Shown one piece after another: positions 24,176-35,052 of a DNA stretch of 64,000 bases (positions are counted from its first letter, which is position 1; each line of letters starts with the position of its first letter). Made by a program: the position numbers and the translations under genes. Under the pieces are notes generated by a model that had not been told where the DNA came from, did no database searches, and was given only the letters and a program-made list of their open reading frames with translations. Source of the stretch: Rutstroemia sp. NJR-2017a BVV2 (lineage: Eukaryota > Ascomycota > Leotiomycetes > Helotiales > Rutstroemiaceae); the NCBI GenBank assembly GCA_002946415.1, contig NJPS01000037.1, positions 423,563 through 487,562 on the forward strand, read 5' to 3'.

Positions 24176-24253
24176 TTTGAAGGTATTTTTGCGGGTCTGT
24201 TTGGTTATAAATCTGGTTAGTAACGTATTAGATGCACCGAGATTCAGAGCCAA

Positions 24254-24749
24254 GGAAAGAATGGGAGAAGGTGCTGTACAAACCTAATGGAAGTCAAATT
24301 ATACACCTTGAGGGCAAACAAGTTCGCTGGAGTGTTGAGCAAGCAAATAGCTATGTGAAGCAAGAGGACGAAGGAATTATTTGACGGTTAGGCTTTGAGT
24401 TGGACGTTGCTAGAGGCTGTTTTCTTGTGAGTTGTACTGTTGCTCTGTTCCTTGTCGACGACAAGGTGCTATCTAAACTTTTTTAGATCGGAGCCAGCAA
24501 GAATTGACCGTAGATATTAGACCAATAGCGTTTCGCGCGGTAGAAGCCGTTGCGAACAACACAATTTCAAGGTGTAGAACACAAATTAACTCATTTTACG
24601 TTTCTCAATCTAAACGGCGCATAATCTATCCAAATTCTAGTCACATTGCGAAGCTGTGCACGTCTAAGTTGTGGAATCATTACGATGTTAAAGAGAAGAG
24701 AAGGGCTGTTCCGATTTTGAACTGGCAGTGCGCAACAGCTAGATATTCT
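24254..24749. other. intergenic
   Basis: About 500 bp with no supported gene. It should contain the promoter of the F-box-like gene on its left side and the 3' end of the small acidic protein gene on its right. Confidence 0.45.
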
Positions 24750-25046
24750 CTAGTGAAGAGGACCATACGCCCTGCTGCGCAAGTACTCTAGACTCTCAAG
24801 GTCCCAGTCATCCTCACCCTCCTCGGCCTCATCATCAGCGTTGTAGTCCGAATCTTGGACCTCGATGGCCTCAGAGACCTCCACACGAGCTGTTTCCCCC
24901 CTGGCGTCGTTGCGTTCCCCGTTGTTTCTCCAAGTCCACTCGCCGATAGACAAGAAGACCGACCAGACCATTGCTTGCGCAAGAACCCAAAGGCACACCC
25001 AACGCACACACTGCACAGCAAACAATACCGCAAGCTTCATCGACAT
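24750..25046 (-). CDS. small membrane-anchored or secreted acidic protein
   Basis: 98 residues from ATG 25046. The first 35 residues are hydrophobic (MSMKLAVLFAVQCVRWVCLW, then VLAQAMVWSVFLSIG): a signal peptide or signal anchor. The remainder is hydrophilic and very acidic (DSDYNADDEAEEGEDDWDLE). No family recognised. The next ATG (codon 3) is an equally good start. It could be one exon of a longer gene. Confidence 0.45.
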   Translation of the reverse strand: MSMKLAVLFAVQCVRWVCLWVLAQAMVWSVFLSIGEWTWRNNGERNDARGETARVEVSEAIEVQDSDYNADDEAEEGEDDWDLESLEYLRSRAYGPLH

Positions 25047-26150
25047 CGTGGTGGCTCTTCAAACTGTAGATCTTTCATAAGTCAACGTTAGCAAATTTCG
25101 TCGTCAAAATCACTGGCAGGCAATACGAACCGGATGTAGTTTTGATTGTTTGAAAGCAGTATGTGAAATTAGCAGCAGCTGATGTTTATGCTGAGTTCAG
25201 TAACTGAACGGAGGTGATGTTGTGTCAATTGCTTGTTGTTGATATCGTAGTTGGTGACCCAGATGGTTGTAATGTACTTGTTGCGTTGAGTGACTCTAAG
25301 AGAATGGAAAATCAAACAAGGAATTGATAGGGAACAGACATCGCCTGACTTTGAAACTGCCTGCGATTACGGAGATATCTAAATATGATTTGATAGGCAG
25401 GCTAAGATTAGTTCTACAAAGCAAGAGATGGGATGAGAACTCTAGGAGCCAATGAATTATACAGATAACGGCGAGTGGATTTGCTTGGAGGCACGGCTGT
25501 GGCCTCTCCATTCTCTTCCCTACCTCCTCCATCAGTATTAATTGTCATTAGTAACCTTTGATAGATTGTAGTTTACAAGCTCCAAGAGTTAGTTCAAAGA
25601 GTCTCTGGCTCCTTCTTTGCTGTCTGCCGTTTACTGACACTTCTCGTTACTTGAAAGATCTGCTTATACATAGTGTTATAAGACACCTACACTTGCTCTT
25701 TAAGATGTTAAGGATTGCTATATACATTCACGGGGAGCACTTTTGTAACTATCTTGAGAGATGCGAAATGGGAGTTGAATTTGTTCCTTCGGAGACCTAA
25801 TGCCTCAATGAAAAGTCCAACGGACGATTCGAAAAGAAAAATCTTCACCATCAATACGTATCCATCGCCAGTCCTTATCCCCATTAATCCATCAATACCA
25901 CCCTAATTCTGGTGAAACCAATTCGCAGCTGTGTCTCTGTGTGTCTTTGCCAACCGAAGGATATGGAATGTCGATACTGACTAGGTGTGCTGTGTGCAGG
26001 CTGTCTAAAGCTCTCTGCGGATGTCGATCTAGCAACAAGAAGCGAGCTTCAAGGCGAAGTTAGCTCAATACTAAAAGTGCTTTCACTAGAATTTGTGCAG
26101 GAAGGAGGAACTCACTAGCGACTTGAGGACTTTCCTACACTAGCAGTTGA
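25047..26150. other. long intergenic stretch
   Basis: About 1.1 kb. Frames of 60-80 codons exist on both strands, but none shows family features or consistent splice signals. I see no gene. Confidence 0.45.
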
Positions 26151-26153
26151 GGA

Positions 26154-27190
26154 CTAGGCGGACTTTCCGGAGTTTGAGCACTTGGGTTTGTGTTCGGACT
26201 GCCGCTGCTTGTAGCTTGTCCTGGTGAAACACTGGCATCGGGCGGCATCGAGCCTGAGAGCTCTTCGATAGACATTATAAGGGATTTCTTTCTTTAGAAA
26301 TTGCAGATGACTTGCAATGAAAGCATCATCTGAAACTTTCAAACAATAGTAGAATGCGTAGAAGCGCAAGGCCGTAATGCAGATGACTTGCAATGAAAGT
26401 ATCACCTGCAACTCTTTGACGCTACGAGAAGTGGCGCGGCAATGCTGCGACACCAGGGGCGGAGTAGGATGAAATTTTTCTTTTCGATGGTTGGCGAGCC
26501 TGAGTTGTTCGTCTTTCAATAGTAGCACAATCGCGGCTTCATATGCTTGCTGTCGGATTTTGGTAGAAATGGCATCCGAAACGAATCCGAACCGCGTGTA
26601 CTTTCAAACAATAGTAGAATGCGCAAGGGCGTAATACGACAGGACACTCCGAAAACCTGCACCAAGGGACCAGGCGTAAGGAAAACGCTGTGGGACACGT
26701 CCACATTGAGCAAGAGCCTGCCTGTAGCAGGTCGGACACTCTGGAAGAATCCTCGAAGCGCTTCAAGCCCGCCTCCAAGGCTGGGCACATTGTGGGTGAA
26801 CCATCAAACAAAAGTAGAATGCAGAACCGCAAGGCCGTGATACGACGGGAAATGTCGCGGAGATGAGGACTTCTGACTAGGGCTTCAGAAATTTTTGGTA
26901 CAGAGTTGAATGCCTGGGCTCTACATTCGAGGAAAAGAAGAATACAAAGGAGCGCAAGGTCGTATGGATTATGGAGATCCTTGATTCCATCCAAGATTGC
27001 TCCTGTTGAAACGGTGGTGATAATCTCTCCTTCCTCATCTCTCGCGACAGGAGCGGAGCCCCCAAAAACTCCAGTGGCTTTAAAATTCCTCTGCAGACAA
27101 ATTAAGTTAGGCGCATCATGTAAGTCCAGAACCGGATAACCACTGTTTTCACTGACATGTTCCGAAGAACTAGGAGTGACTTGAGTCCAC
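26154..27190 (-). pseudogene. degenerate repetitive gene relic
   Basis: Minus-strand open stretches (26154-26528, 26539-26994) contain the same phrase several times, such as LRFYAFYYCLKV, LRPCAFYYCLKV and ITALRFCILLLFDGS. At DNA level the word around CAAACAATAGTAGAATGCG recurs near 26,338, 26,602 and 26,804, and GCAGATGACTTGCAATGAAAG at 26,302 and 26,380. Another block (27,120-27,180) is a diverged copy of the first exon of the gene at 27196-28309 (VSENSGYPVLDL against VSENNGHPVLDL). None of the frames starts with a convincing ATG and no single frame spans the region. I read it as tandem, partly degraded copies of part of the neighbouring gene. No function assigned. Confidence 0.4.
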
Positions 27191-27195
27191 AGGCC

Positions 27196-28309
27196 TTAGT
27201 TCCCTGTAGTAATGCCGCGGTCCCATATGGCGAAGCAGAAGTCGGGATAAATCAGGCGCATCATATACGTCCACAGGCCTTGATTTCCACTGGCGATGCC
27301 ACGATCTTGAGCGGGATAAAGGTATTGAAATACTTTCATCGTACTGGTTCTCGATTTGCAGAACCTTCGCGTCTTACATTTACCCGGGACCAAGGAGCCG
27401 TCCTCGGGTTTTGAAACCATCAATGTTTGAACAACTATTTGAAGGCCGGGCCCAAGGTAATGGCTGTCGGAATTGGATTCGTGTTTTGTGGAATTATTGC
27501 CGGAGGCAGTGGCGGGGGGGTCTTCTGCTGATTTTGGTCGCAGAGAGGAGCCGGGGGAAACTTGTGACTGCTTGATGGTGTTTTGGCGGGTTGAATCGTC
27601 AATGATCAATGCGAGATTGACCAGGCGGCGGATTCGTACCTTGCTTACCGTGCTCTTTTCCTCGGTTGCTAGATCACTCAAGTACGAATAATTGTATGTC
27701 AGAGCAATGGCCCTTCCCCGCTCAAGAACTCTTAGGATCTCACTGTTGTGACTACTGTCGTCGAATAATGGTCTTACAATCATACGGCTCTCTGGCTGCT
27801 CGTCGAGGATCGTCAGAGCATCAAGCAGTTGAAAATTGAAACTACTCGATTTGAATGTTCCGAACGAAAGACGAATAAGATTGGGCTCAGATGTGTCGGG
27901 AGGCTGAAAGTATTGTTTCGGCAGGGTATAGGAGGAGAAAATCTCAACTGTTTAGTTGTGGGTTAGATCGAACTTCGGAACGGCAGAGAATCAAAAAGAA
28001 CACACTGGCGACTGAAGGATAACGGAGTGAAAGAGGATTTAACTTACCAAGTGTATGCTGCTGGCATAGAGTAACTGTCTTCATCGCACTTTCTCCCCCT
28101 AAAACCTTTTGAGGCCGTCCGACCCCTACTGGTGTAATACCTCGGGTGTTTTGATTCGATGCTTTGCTCGACTCAGCATTGTTTCTGGCTCTCATCTTCT
28201 GGAGGTCAATGACTCTCCTTCCGATGCAGTTGCACGGGCTAGTAGGTAAGTCCAGAACCGGATGGCCATTGTTTTCACTGACATGGATCCGAAGAAATAG
28301 GAGTGCCAT
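27196..28309 (-). CDS. unknown protein, two exons
   Basis: Exon 1 is 28309-28048, ending at a GTAAGT donor. Exon 2 is 27947-27196, after a CTAAACAG acceptor. The intron is 100 bp, phase 1, and the join is in frame (codon G|TT). Total 337 residues. Exon 2 has a mixed core (NLIRLSFGTFKSSSFNFQLL, then LVNLALIIDDSTRQ) and a low-complexity polar stretch (SAEDPPATASGNNSTKHESNS). The last 40 codons contain a tandem duplication (DRGIASGNQGLWTYMMRL repeated as DRGITTGN-stop), and the repeat continues past the stop into the relic at 26.1-27.2 kb. I recognise no family. The stop may be recent truncation of a longer repetitive protein. Confidence 0.5.
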
Positions 28310-28924
28310 GATTAAGAAAGAGACAGTTGAAGCTGAATTACTGCGAAGTAAAATAGAAGCAGGATCAAATGTCTGTGAATAAATGAATTGACAGTGCGGC
28401 AGACGTGAAGTACGAGAAATTGTCTAGCAAGATCGAAAGAATTTTCAAGGAAAGCGAAGTGTTTCCAGCGTTTTTAAAGGTTAAGCAGATGCCTCGAGGA
28501 GAAAACAGTAGAGGATTTTGATAGAAAGAGTGGTTTTGGGTGGAAGGTTGACGCTGAGTGATGTTGGTTCAAGTTCTAATGCTTCTGGTGTCTGAAAGAT
28601 GGGTGGAAGAGAGGAGGAAAGCTGAGATGAGGCGAGGCAGGCTTTTTATAGGCGAGATACCCAGAAAGGTTCTCTTTCAACCCAGCTGAGATTAGATTCA
28701 CTGGAGTATGAAGTAGAAAAAAAAGATCGAACGACATCGACAATAGCTGTTGGAATCTCTGTGAATCCTTTTGATGTGTGTTAATGACTCTCTCCTATTG
28801 GCTCATGATTCATCGATCACCTCTTATCAGCCATAACTTACCCCGAGACTGCGGCACATCGCGGCAGATAGCTGATGGAAGCGCCGAGAACGGACAAAAC
28901 AGGAAACGCCATGAGCGAATGACC
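28310..28924. other. intergenic
   Basis: About 600 bp between the unknown gene and the 3' end of the acyl-CoA dehydrogenase. No feature seen. Confidence 0.45.
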
Positions 28925-30468
28925 CTACAGCTTGCTATATTTAGTCCGATAGTTCTTCAGATCTTTCACTTCTTCCTTGATCGCGAGCTCAGTCATGATC
29001 TCCTCACTGCCACCTCCTACAGAAACAGTATTAGCGCCGATTCAAACGAATACGAGCAATGGCACAATCACAGAGCAACTTACCAACAGCCATTACTCGC
29101 ACATCTCTCGAAATAGCTTCGATCCTGAGGCAAACGTTAGCGAAGAGATGAAAGGATCATGAACGGTGATGTCGAACCTTCCCCCCTTTCCTCCGCGCGC
29201 ATAGCCTAAGCCCCCCATTACCTGCTGCGCTTCCCTCACGCACTTCTCCAAACATCGCGTGCTAATCACTTTCAGCAGCGCAGTCATACCTCCAAGCCTT
29301 ATATTATTCGTGCCTGTCTTTCTATCCGCTTCTGCCAACCAAGTGAGCTGTTCGAGGAACGCCTGCGCAGGCTCGATCATCCTTCCCATCTTTACGAACT
29401 TCGCGCGAATGACCGCATTCTCTATTAGCTTCTTTCCGAAAGTCTCTCGTGACGAAGCATGTTTCCAGGCGTCTTCGACACACACTCTGCTCAGTCGGAT
29501 AGCAGATGTGGCAATACTTTTTCGTTCGGCGTTGAAGTTCGACATGATGACCTCGAAGCCACGGTTCTCCTTGTGGAGTAGATTGTCGGCAGGAACAAGA
29601 ACATCTTCGAAGGTTATGAAGGTGCTTCCGGAAGCATTTACACCAGAGTTATGCATAGGTCGTCGACTTACGCCCTTAGAGCTCAGCGGAATAATGAGGA
29701 GTGAGATCCCTGCGGCGCCAGGACCACCTGTTCGAACAGCAGCGGTGACATAATCTGCCCAGATGGCGTTAGTGATCCACTTCTTCGATCCATTTACGAT
29801 ATAGTGACTGCCTTCGCGGACGGCAGTCGTTTTGATATTCGCTACATCAGATCCGGCATCTGGTTCGGTGATCCCAAGACAAAATCGAATACTGCCGTTT
29901 GCTACACCTGGAAGAAACCTTGCTTTCTGATCCTCTGTTCCGTAGTTGACGATTGGGGGAACTCCAATACCGTTACCGCCTCCTAGACCCCAGAGAACAC
30001 CGGTGTAGCCCTAGATGAGGTGTTAGTATTCATGGAAGCCACGTCTACCTTAGGAATATGCGGTGTGAGCTCACCACACGAGCTAGTTCATCGGTGACGA
30101 TCAACGTGTGCCATGAATCCCATTCTGCAAACGGGATACCGCCCGGTAAGGGGAAGTTAGCAATCCCAGCACCCAGAGCCAGATAGCCAAGCTCCGCATG
30201 TCTCTTGAACGCCTATGTGATGGATCAGCATTATTTGTACACGAGTGATCAGGATGGCACGTGCAGCATATGGCACTTTGCCAGCGGATTCCCATTCAAA
30301 GGCGTAGGGCAGTATCTCTTCGTCTACATATTTGCGTACGGATTGGCGTAATTGGCGGTGTGAATCGTTGTAGTGCAACGATATATCTCTGGAGTACCAC
30401 AGAGGCTCTGCATAAGGAATAGGAGAGCCGAACGGCGTGAATTGTGAATTGCTGCTCGGAGATGCCAT
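28925..30468 (-). CDS. acyl-CoA dehydrogenase with peroxisomal targeting signal
   Basis: FAD enzyme that makes the first double bond in acyl-CoA beta-oxidation. Exons read on the minus strand: 30468 to about 30277, 30212-30075, 30010-29178, 29124-29084, 29016-28925; about 431 residues. Family blocks: RKYVDEEILPYAFEWE (N-terminal helices), FCLGITEPDAGSD and KKWITNAIWADY (middle beta domain, substrate/FAD contacts), FEDVLVPADNLL, QVMGGLGYARGGKG and GGGSEEIMTELA (C-terminal domain). The last residues are SKL-stop, a canonical PTS1, so it should act in peroxisomes, as known for some filamentous fungi, not in mitochondria. Two donors are weak: exon 3 ends at GTTCGA, and the exon 1 end (GTGCCA or a nearby alternative) is uncertain, so a few residues there may be wrong. 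No frameshift seen. Confidence 0.88.
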
Positions 30469-30928
30469 GTTTGTGGTGTGAACTGTAGGAGTAGACGGTT
30501 TGTAGACTCTGTGAGTTTCGTTCGGCTTTTTTTGCTCGTTTGCTCGTTTGCTGTTGAAATATGACAGCTCATTTGTCCTTTTATATCTTATCTAATGCAG
30601 TATGTTGTGGAACACACACTTCATGAAGAAGGGACCTCGGCTCCCAGGCACGGTTAATGTTCGGTATTGTCTCTGTGGAGGTCTTGAAAACACATCGATG
30701 TTGTAGACAAGATGATCATTTTCTACATATGGTCTAGTATTTGATGCCATCTACTCGTAGGTTCATATTAAGTTTTGTGACTAGCATGTAAACTATTGTG
30801 GTGATCCGCACCTTCTATCTAAACATACAGTATGCATAAGCACGCTAACCGGACCCCTGCACTTGATGACAGCCAAGACCCAAGACAGCTTTTTGCTCCA
30901 CTTACTCTTCCAGAACTTAACAACATCA
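30469..30928. other. intergenic, promoter side of acyl-CoA dehydrogenase
   Basis: About 460 bp. It must contain the dehydrogenase promoter (minus strand) and the 3' UTR of the aquaglyceroporin. No oleate-type CCG-inverted element could be assigned with confidence. Confidence 0.4.
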
Positions 30929-32446
30929 TCACCGCCCCTTCTCAATATCATCACCTTCTGTTTCCTTCCTCTTCATCAAGCCCCTCCTAGCTGCTCTTCT
31001 CCGCCAAGCTTTGTAGGTGATGGGAATCCCAATCCAAGGATTGTTGACTGGACTTTCCGGACCCGTGTAAACAAAAACATCATACAATAATCCTCCAAAC
31101 AAACATCCACAGAATGGTGCGACCATTGGAATCCAGAAGTAGTATCCCCCAGCGCTCCATACACCAACATACCCTACAGCATAGGACATGAGGCGTGGCC
31201 CGAAATCCCGAGCGAGGTTGATGGCATAGCCTGTGTCCCACCTAAAAATCGGGACGTCAGTTCAGACATAATATGGCACAGATACAATTTTTGTATGAAA
31301 GATCTTACCCAAAACATGCACCTAGACCAAATATCAGGAAGAGTAGCGCAAGAGGAAACATCGGTCCGGCACCGCTCTTGCCCATCGCCCCAGGATTCGA
31401 ATCATCCTTCAGCGCAAAGATAACAAGCATGAGTACCGTGCTCGCGATAAATTCGCTGAAAAACTGGCTAGTTTTCGTGAGGAAGGCTTGCGGGTATGTA
31501 CAGAAAATGCCTGCCGTCGCAGTCGGAGATGGTGGTACAGTCCGGATGCCGTGGCCCTCAACACTGTCGATTGCATTGATGTAATTGATGTATATGATCC
31601 CCGCCGCACAAAGTCCACCTAGAAACTGGGCAAGAAAGTAAATAGGAAATCGACGCCACGGTAGTTTGCGGTATACGCAGAACGAGAAGGTAATGGCCGG
31701 GTTCAGGAACCCTCCAGAATCACCTGCAACATAAATGCCTAACATAGCACCAATACCCCACCTAAAAGCGATGTCATTATCGAGCTTGTTGGTAAAGACC
31801 AGTTAACTTACGCCCAATTGATGCTCTGATAACTTCCATAACCGTCCTTGCCCGGAGCGCTTTGTTGCCCAGCACTTAATAAGACCTGCGCTACACCTCC
31901 ATTTCCGAAAAGCACCATGATAAACGTGCCAAAGAATTCCGCAAGTGGCTCTCTCAACACATATCGTACTGCACTCCAACGCGAATGGAGATAATCATCG
32001 TGCTCCTCAAGGACCGGTGCTTCCCGCTCTAGTCCCAAATGTGTGCGGACGGATGACAAATTTTCTTGATGTTCGACACTTTTCCGTGATATCTTTGTAG
32101 TTTTCGTACCCGCCGGGCTCAAGTCAGTGAAATCTAGTTCTCCAATAGGTGGCGACAGAGCCGAGCTCCTCCGTCGATGCTCATGGTGTTCGGCGTATCC
32201 ATACTCGGGGCTCTTCGATCGTCCTGTAGATTTTAGCGACGGTCCAGGCCCGACAGCATTCACAGCTTTGTCTAAATGCTCATTGTACGCAGAATCAGAT
32301 CTCTGGAACTTATCACCAGGGTCTATGAGACCCGGACCACTTCCATATTCGTTGTTACTATTGTTATGTTTCGTGGCGAAGTCCCTTCTGGTAGGACCCT
32401 GATCATCTTGATGGTCTGGGAATGCTGTATTGGAAGACCAAGCCAT
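30929..32446 (-). CDS. aquaglyceroporin (MIP family channel)
   Basis: Membrane channel for water, glycerol or other small solutes. Three exons: 32446-31812, 31761-31309, 31241-30929, both introns GTAAG...TTTTAG, giving 466 residues. The first about 170 residues are a hydrophilic, serine-rich cytosolic extension (longer than in bacterial GlpF), then six membrane segments. First NPA box: GGFLNPAITF. The second box is NLA, not NPA, in YAINLARDFGPRL; the aspartate after the arginine is typical of glycerol-conducting members, and NLA at this place also occurs in yeast Fps1. The C-terminus is short and basic (YKAWRRRAARRG) and ends acidic. Start ATG 32446 chosen; the frame upstream has only a TTG. 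Intact. Confidence 0.92.
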
Positions 32447-33245
32447 TACCGGTGACAATTTCTTTTACAGTAAACGTTTTTCATGCAGTAGAATGATCTT
32501 ATATTACTTTCAATTGCTAAAATAGTGACCCAAACGCAGTTCTCTCCTTGAAGAGGGGTAGGACGTACGTTACACAAGAAACCGTCATGAGGTTGCAACA
32601 TCCTCGGCATCGTAATACGGATAGGCCAGGATTCTGTTCCATGCACGGAACTTTACCATAAACAGCAACCTTTATTAGGCCGGAGATTTCTCGCGACATG
32701 TTTACTACGAATATGAATCTTTCATGGCATGTTCGGTATATGTGATCTTAGCATCCGCTTGGATCTCTAATAGCTCTGTTGTCGGAGCTTCATTAAGAGA
32801 GTTGTGTCAATGACGAGATACTGAGATCACAAATGCTCCTATTGGATGACATAAATCCGGTTGGTCCGTATGGGAAAGTAGATATGGACTGAGTGAAGAT
32901 CTGGGGTAGAAGTGGAATAGTGGGTCAAGCGCTAGTGTCAGACCTCCTGCCCGTTGGTTGACCTATGCCCCAAACAGTGAAGATCAACCTCTCGTAATGG
33001 TTCCAGGCTCTCGTCAAGCTTACTGTGTGAGGGGGCCAATCATTTCGTGCTTGACAAAGGAATTTAACGTCATGAATGATGCCTTCTACCAATGGCCAAG
33101 GCAAAACAAAACAATTCAAGATGCCGTTATGAGAGTTTCCTTGATGTCGCCCGAATCTTCATTCGCGCATAATGCAAACGCATTGGCTTCCGTCACCAAG
33201 ACAATCTTCCAAAGCGTGGATAGTCAAGAGTCTTGTGGGACCCGT
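32447..33245. other. intergenic, upstream of aquaglyceroporin
   Basis: About 800 bp holding the aquaglyceroporin promoter and, at the right, the 3' side of the phosphopantetheinyl transferase gene. No additional gene supported. Confidence 0.45.
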
Positions 33246-34363
33246 CTATTCATTTGCAGGCTCTCCAAGCTCTAAGACATCCTTTTCAAGATCTATTTGC
33301 TCCCAAGTGCCCAGTGCTAAGCCGACATTGCTCTCCGTCCTCAGAGCGCCACCAATCATATAATGGGAGCCCAGTGCAGTCAACTCCATCGAAACATTGG
33401 TGACTGCTTTGCCTTTAAATATGATACGATAGTTACTCGACATTTCCCCAACTGTGAGCAAACCCGGATCATCGGAAGCGGCAGCGCTCGGAGCTCGCAC
33501 GTCGCATATTTGCAGATCTTTCAACCATGGCGCAAGCAACGCCTCTCCAGTCATTTTCACATAAGCTTCTCGTAAACACCACATGGCGTAGAATCTCCGG
33601 ATCTTCGCGTCAATGGCCACATTACTATTGACCTTGAGTTTCGCGGTACCATTATCGTCGTCGTCCAGAACCGTAACATCCACTTGTCTGTTTCTCAATT
33701 GACACTGCGAAAGAGCTTCGTTCCCGGTCTCACAAATTGTTCTTCCAGGTAAAATCTTCTCGAGTCCAATCACGGAGTGCTTCATGAATTCAATTTCAGA
33801 TTCCGCGAAAACCTCTCCATGCATATCGACCCAGTCGAAGAAACCGTTCTTTTCGATATATTTGTAGTCGTTCGAGAATCGTTCATTTGCGCATACGATA
33901 TCTGTCCCGACATTTGATTTCCCATCCCCTCCAATGACTGCGATTAATGTGACAAGGCCAGCTTGATGACTCACGTTAAATTCGATATGCGGTTGGCCTC
34001 CGGTAGGTATGTAGCAGGGCTTGCCGTTCGCCGCTCGTGTTATCGTGCTCTTCGACCAGGGAACTTTGCAGTACTTCGTGATGACGAGATGCTTCAGAAG
34101 CTGCGAGGCTAGACTCATTTTTGCATCTTTGATATGGTAGTACTTCAAGACAGCTTCCTGCTCAGACTTCGAGAGTAACGCCAAAACCTGCGATGCCTAC
34201 CGGTGTATTGTCAGACTGGAGTAAGTGGATGGTCCGCTGTACGCACAACTGTTCTCAACTCCGCAACTTCTTCCCTGGGCTTATCCTTACCACGAATTGG
34301 CCATAGAGGTCGGGTGTCAACCAGCCATTGTACAAGGAACGGTTTTGCATCTGCGGTGGCCAT
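33246..34363 (-). CDS. 4'-phosphopantetheinyl transferase (Sfp/NpgA type)
   Basis: Transfers phosphopantetheine from CoA to carrier domains, activating polyketide and nonribosomal peptide synthases and alpha-aminoadipate reductase. Exon 1 is 34363-34247 (starts MATADAKPFLVQWLVDTRPL), the intron is 50 bp (GTGCGT...CTGAC...GGTAG), exon 2 is 34196-33246; 355 residues, the normal size for fungal NpgA/PptA proteins. Motifs: IEFNVSHQAGLVTLIAV (P2-like), NVGTDIVCANER with the metal-binding aspartate (core GxDI), and FYAMWCLREAYVKMTGEAL with the W-x-LKEAY-K signature. Most filamentous fungi have one such enzyme, and losing it abolishes secondary metabolism and lysine synthesis (known for the family). 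Intact; no synthase gene lies nearby. Confidence 0.93.
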
Positions 34364-34992
34364 CGTGCTCGGGTTGAAATCGTTAGGTCCTAGAGAAATA
34401 GGAGAGCAGCACCGCGCCGGGACTTCTGGTGATAGCTCCGGAGCTCCGACTAACTGGTGGGGCTTAGGCGCTTAGGTAAGCGACGCGACACGATTCTCAC
34501 TGCCCATTGTATTACTTCCTCAGCCACGAAAGACATGTAAGGTGAAGAAATTGCAACTTCGCGAAGCATCTCCAGTTGCGCTCGGCTTCAAGCTTCTGCA
34601 ATTCTCGGTTGCGGTGCAGCTCTCAAATTGTCAGTTTTCTGTGGATGTCCATCTCGGAGTGTGGCATGATTTCTTCCCTCGAGTGGGATTAGGCTCGGAG
34701 ATAGCTCTCTTCTCAGCAGCAAGGTGCTACGATGACCAGTGATGCTATGACACCTTCGTACAAAGCTGCATATGATTATAGGCATCCAAGCACGCTGTTG
34801 CTCCCCACAGGTCATCCGCTGAGCAATGCATGAGACGGTTGAATGTCCCACCGATTGTACTTATGCGCCGCTGTTAAGTTGTCTAGGTCCATTATTTCCA
34901 ATCTGTCAATGTAATAAGTCCGTTACGATTGCCCAGCTTGTAAGACGATGAAGAGCAATAGTTGTATATAGTTCATAACAAAACGTGATGCT
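34364..34992. other. divergent intergenic region
   Basis: About 630 bp between two genes transcribed away from each other (transferase to the left, oxidoreductase to the right); it should contain both promoters. No gene inside. Confidence 0.5.
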
Positions 34993-35052
34993 TTGCCGCG
35001 GGGTGGAACTCACATCATTCCTCTGCAATTCGCTCTGTCGCATTACACTAGC

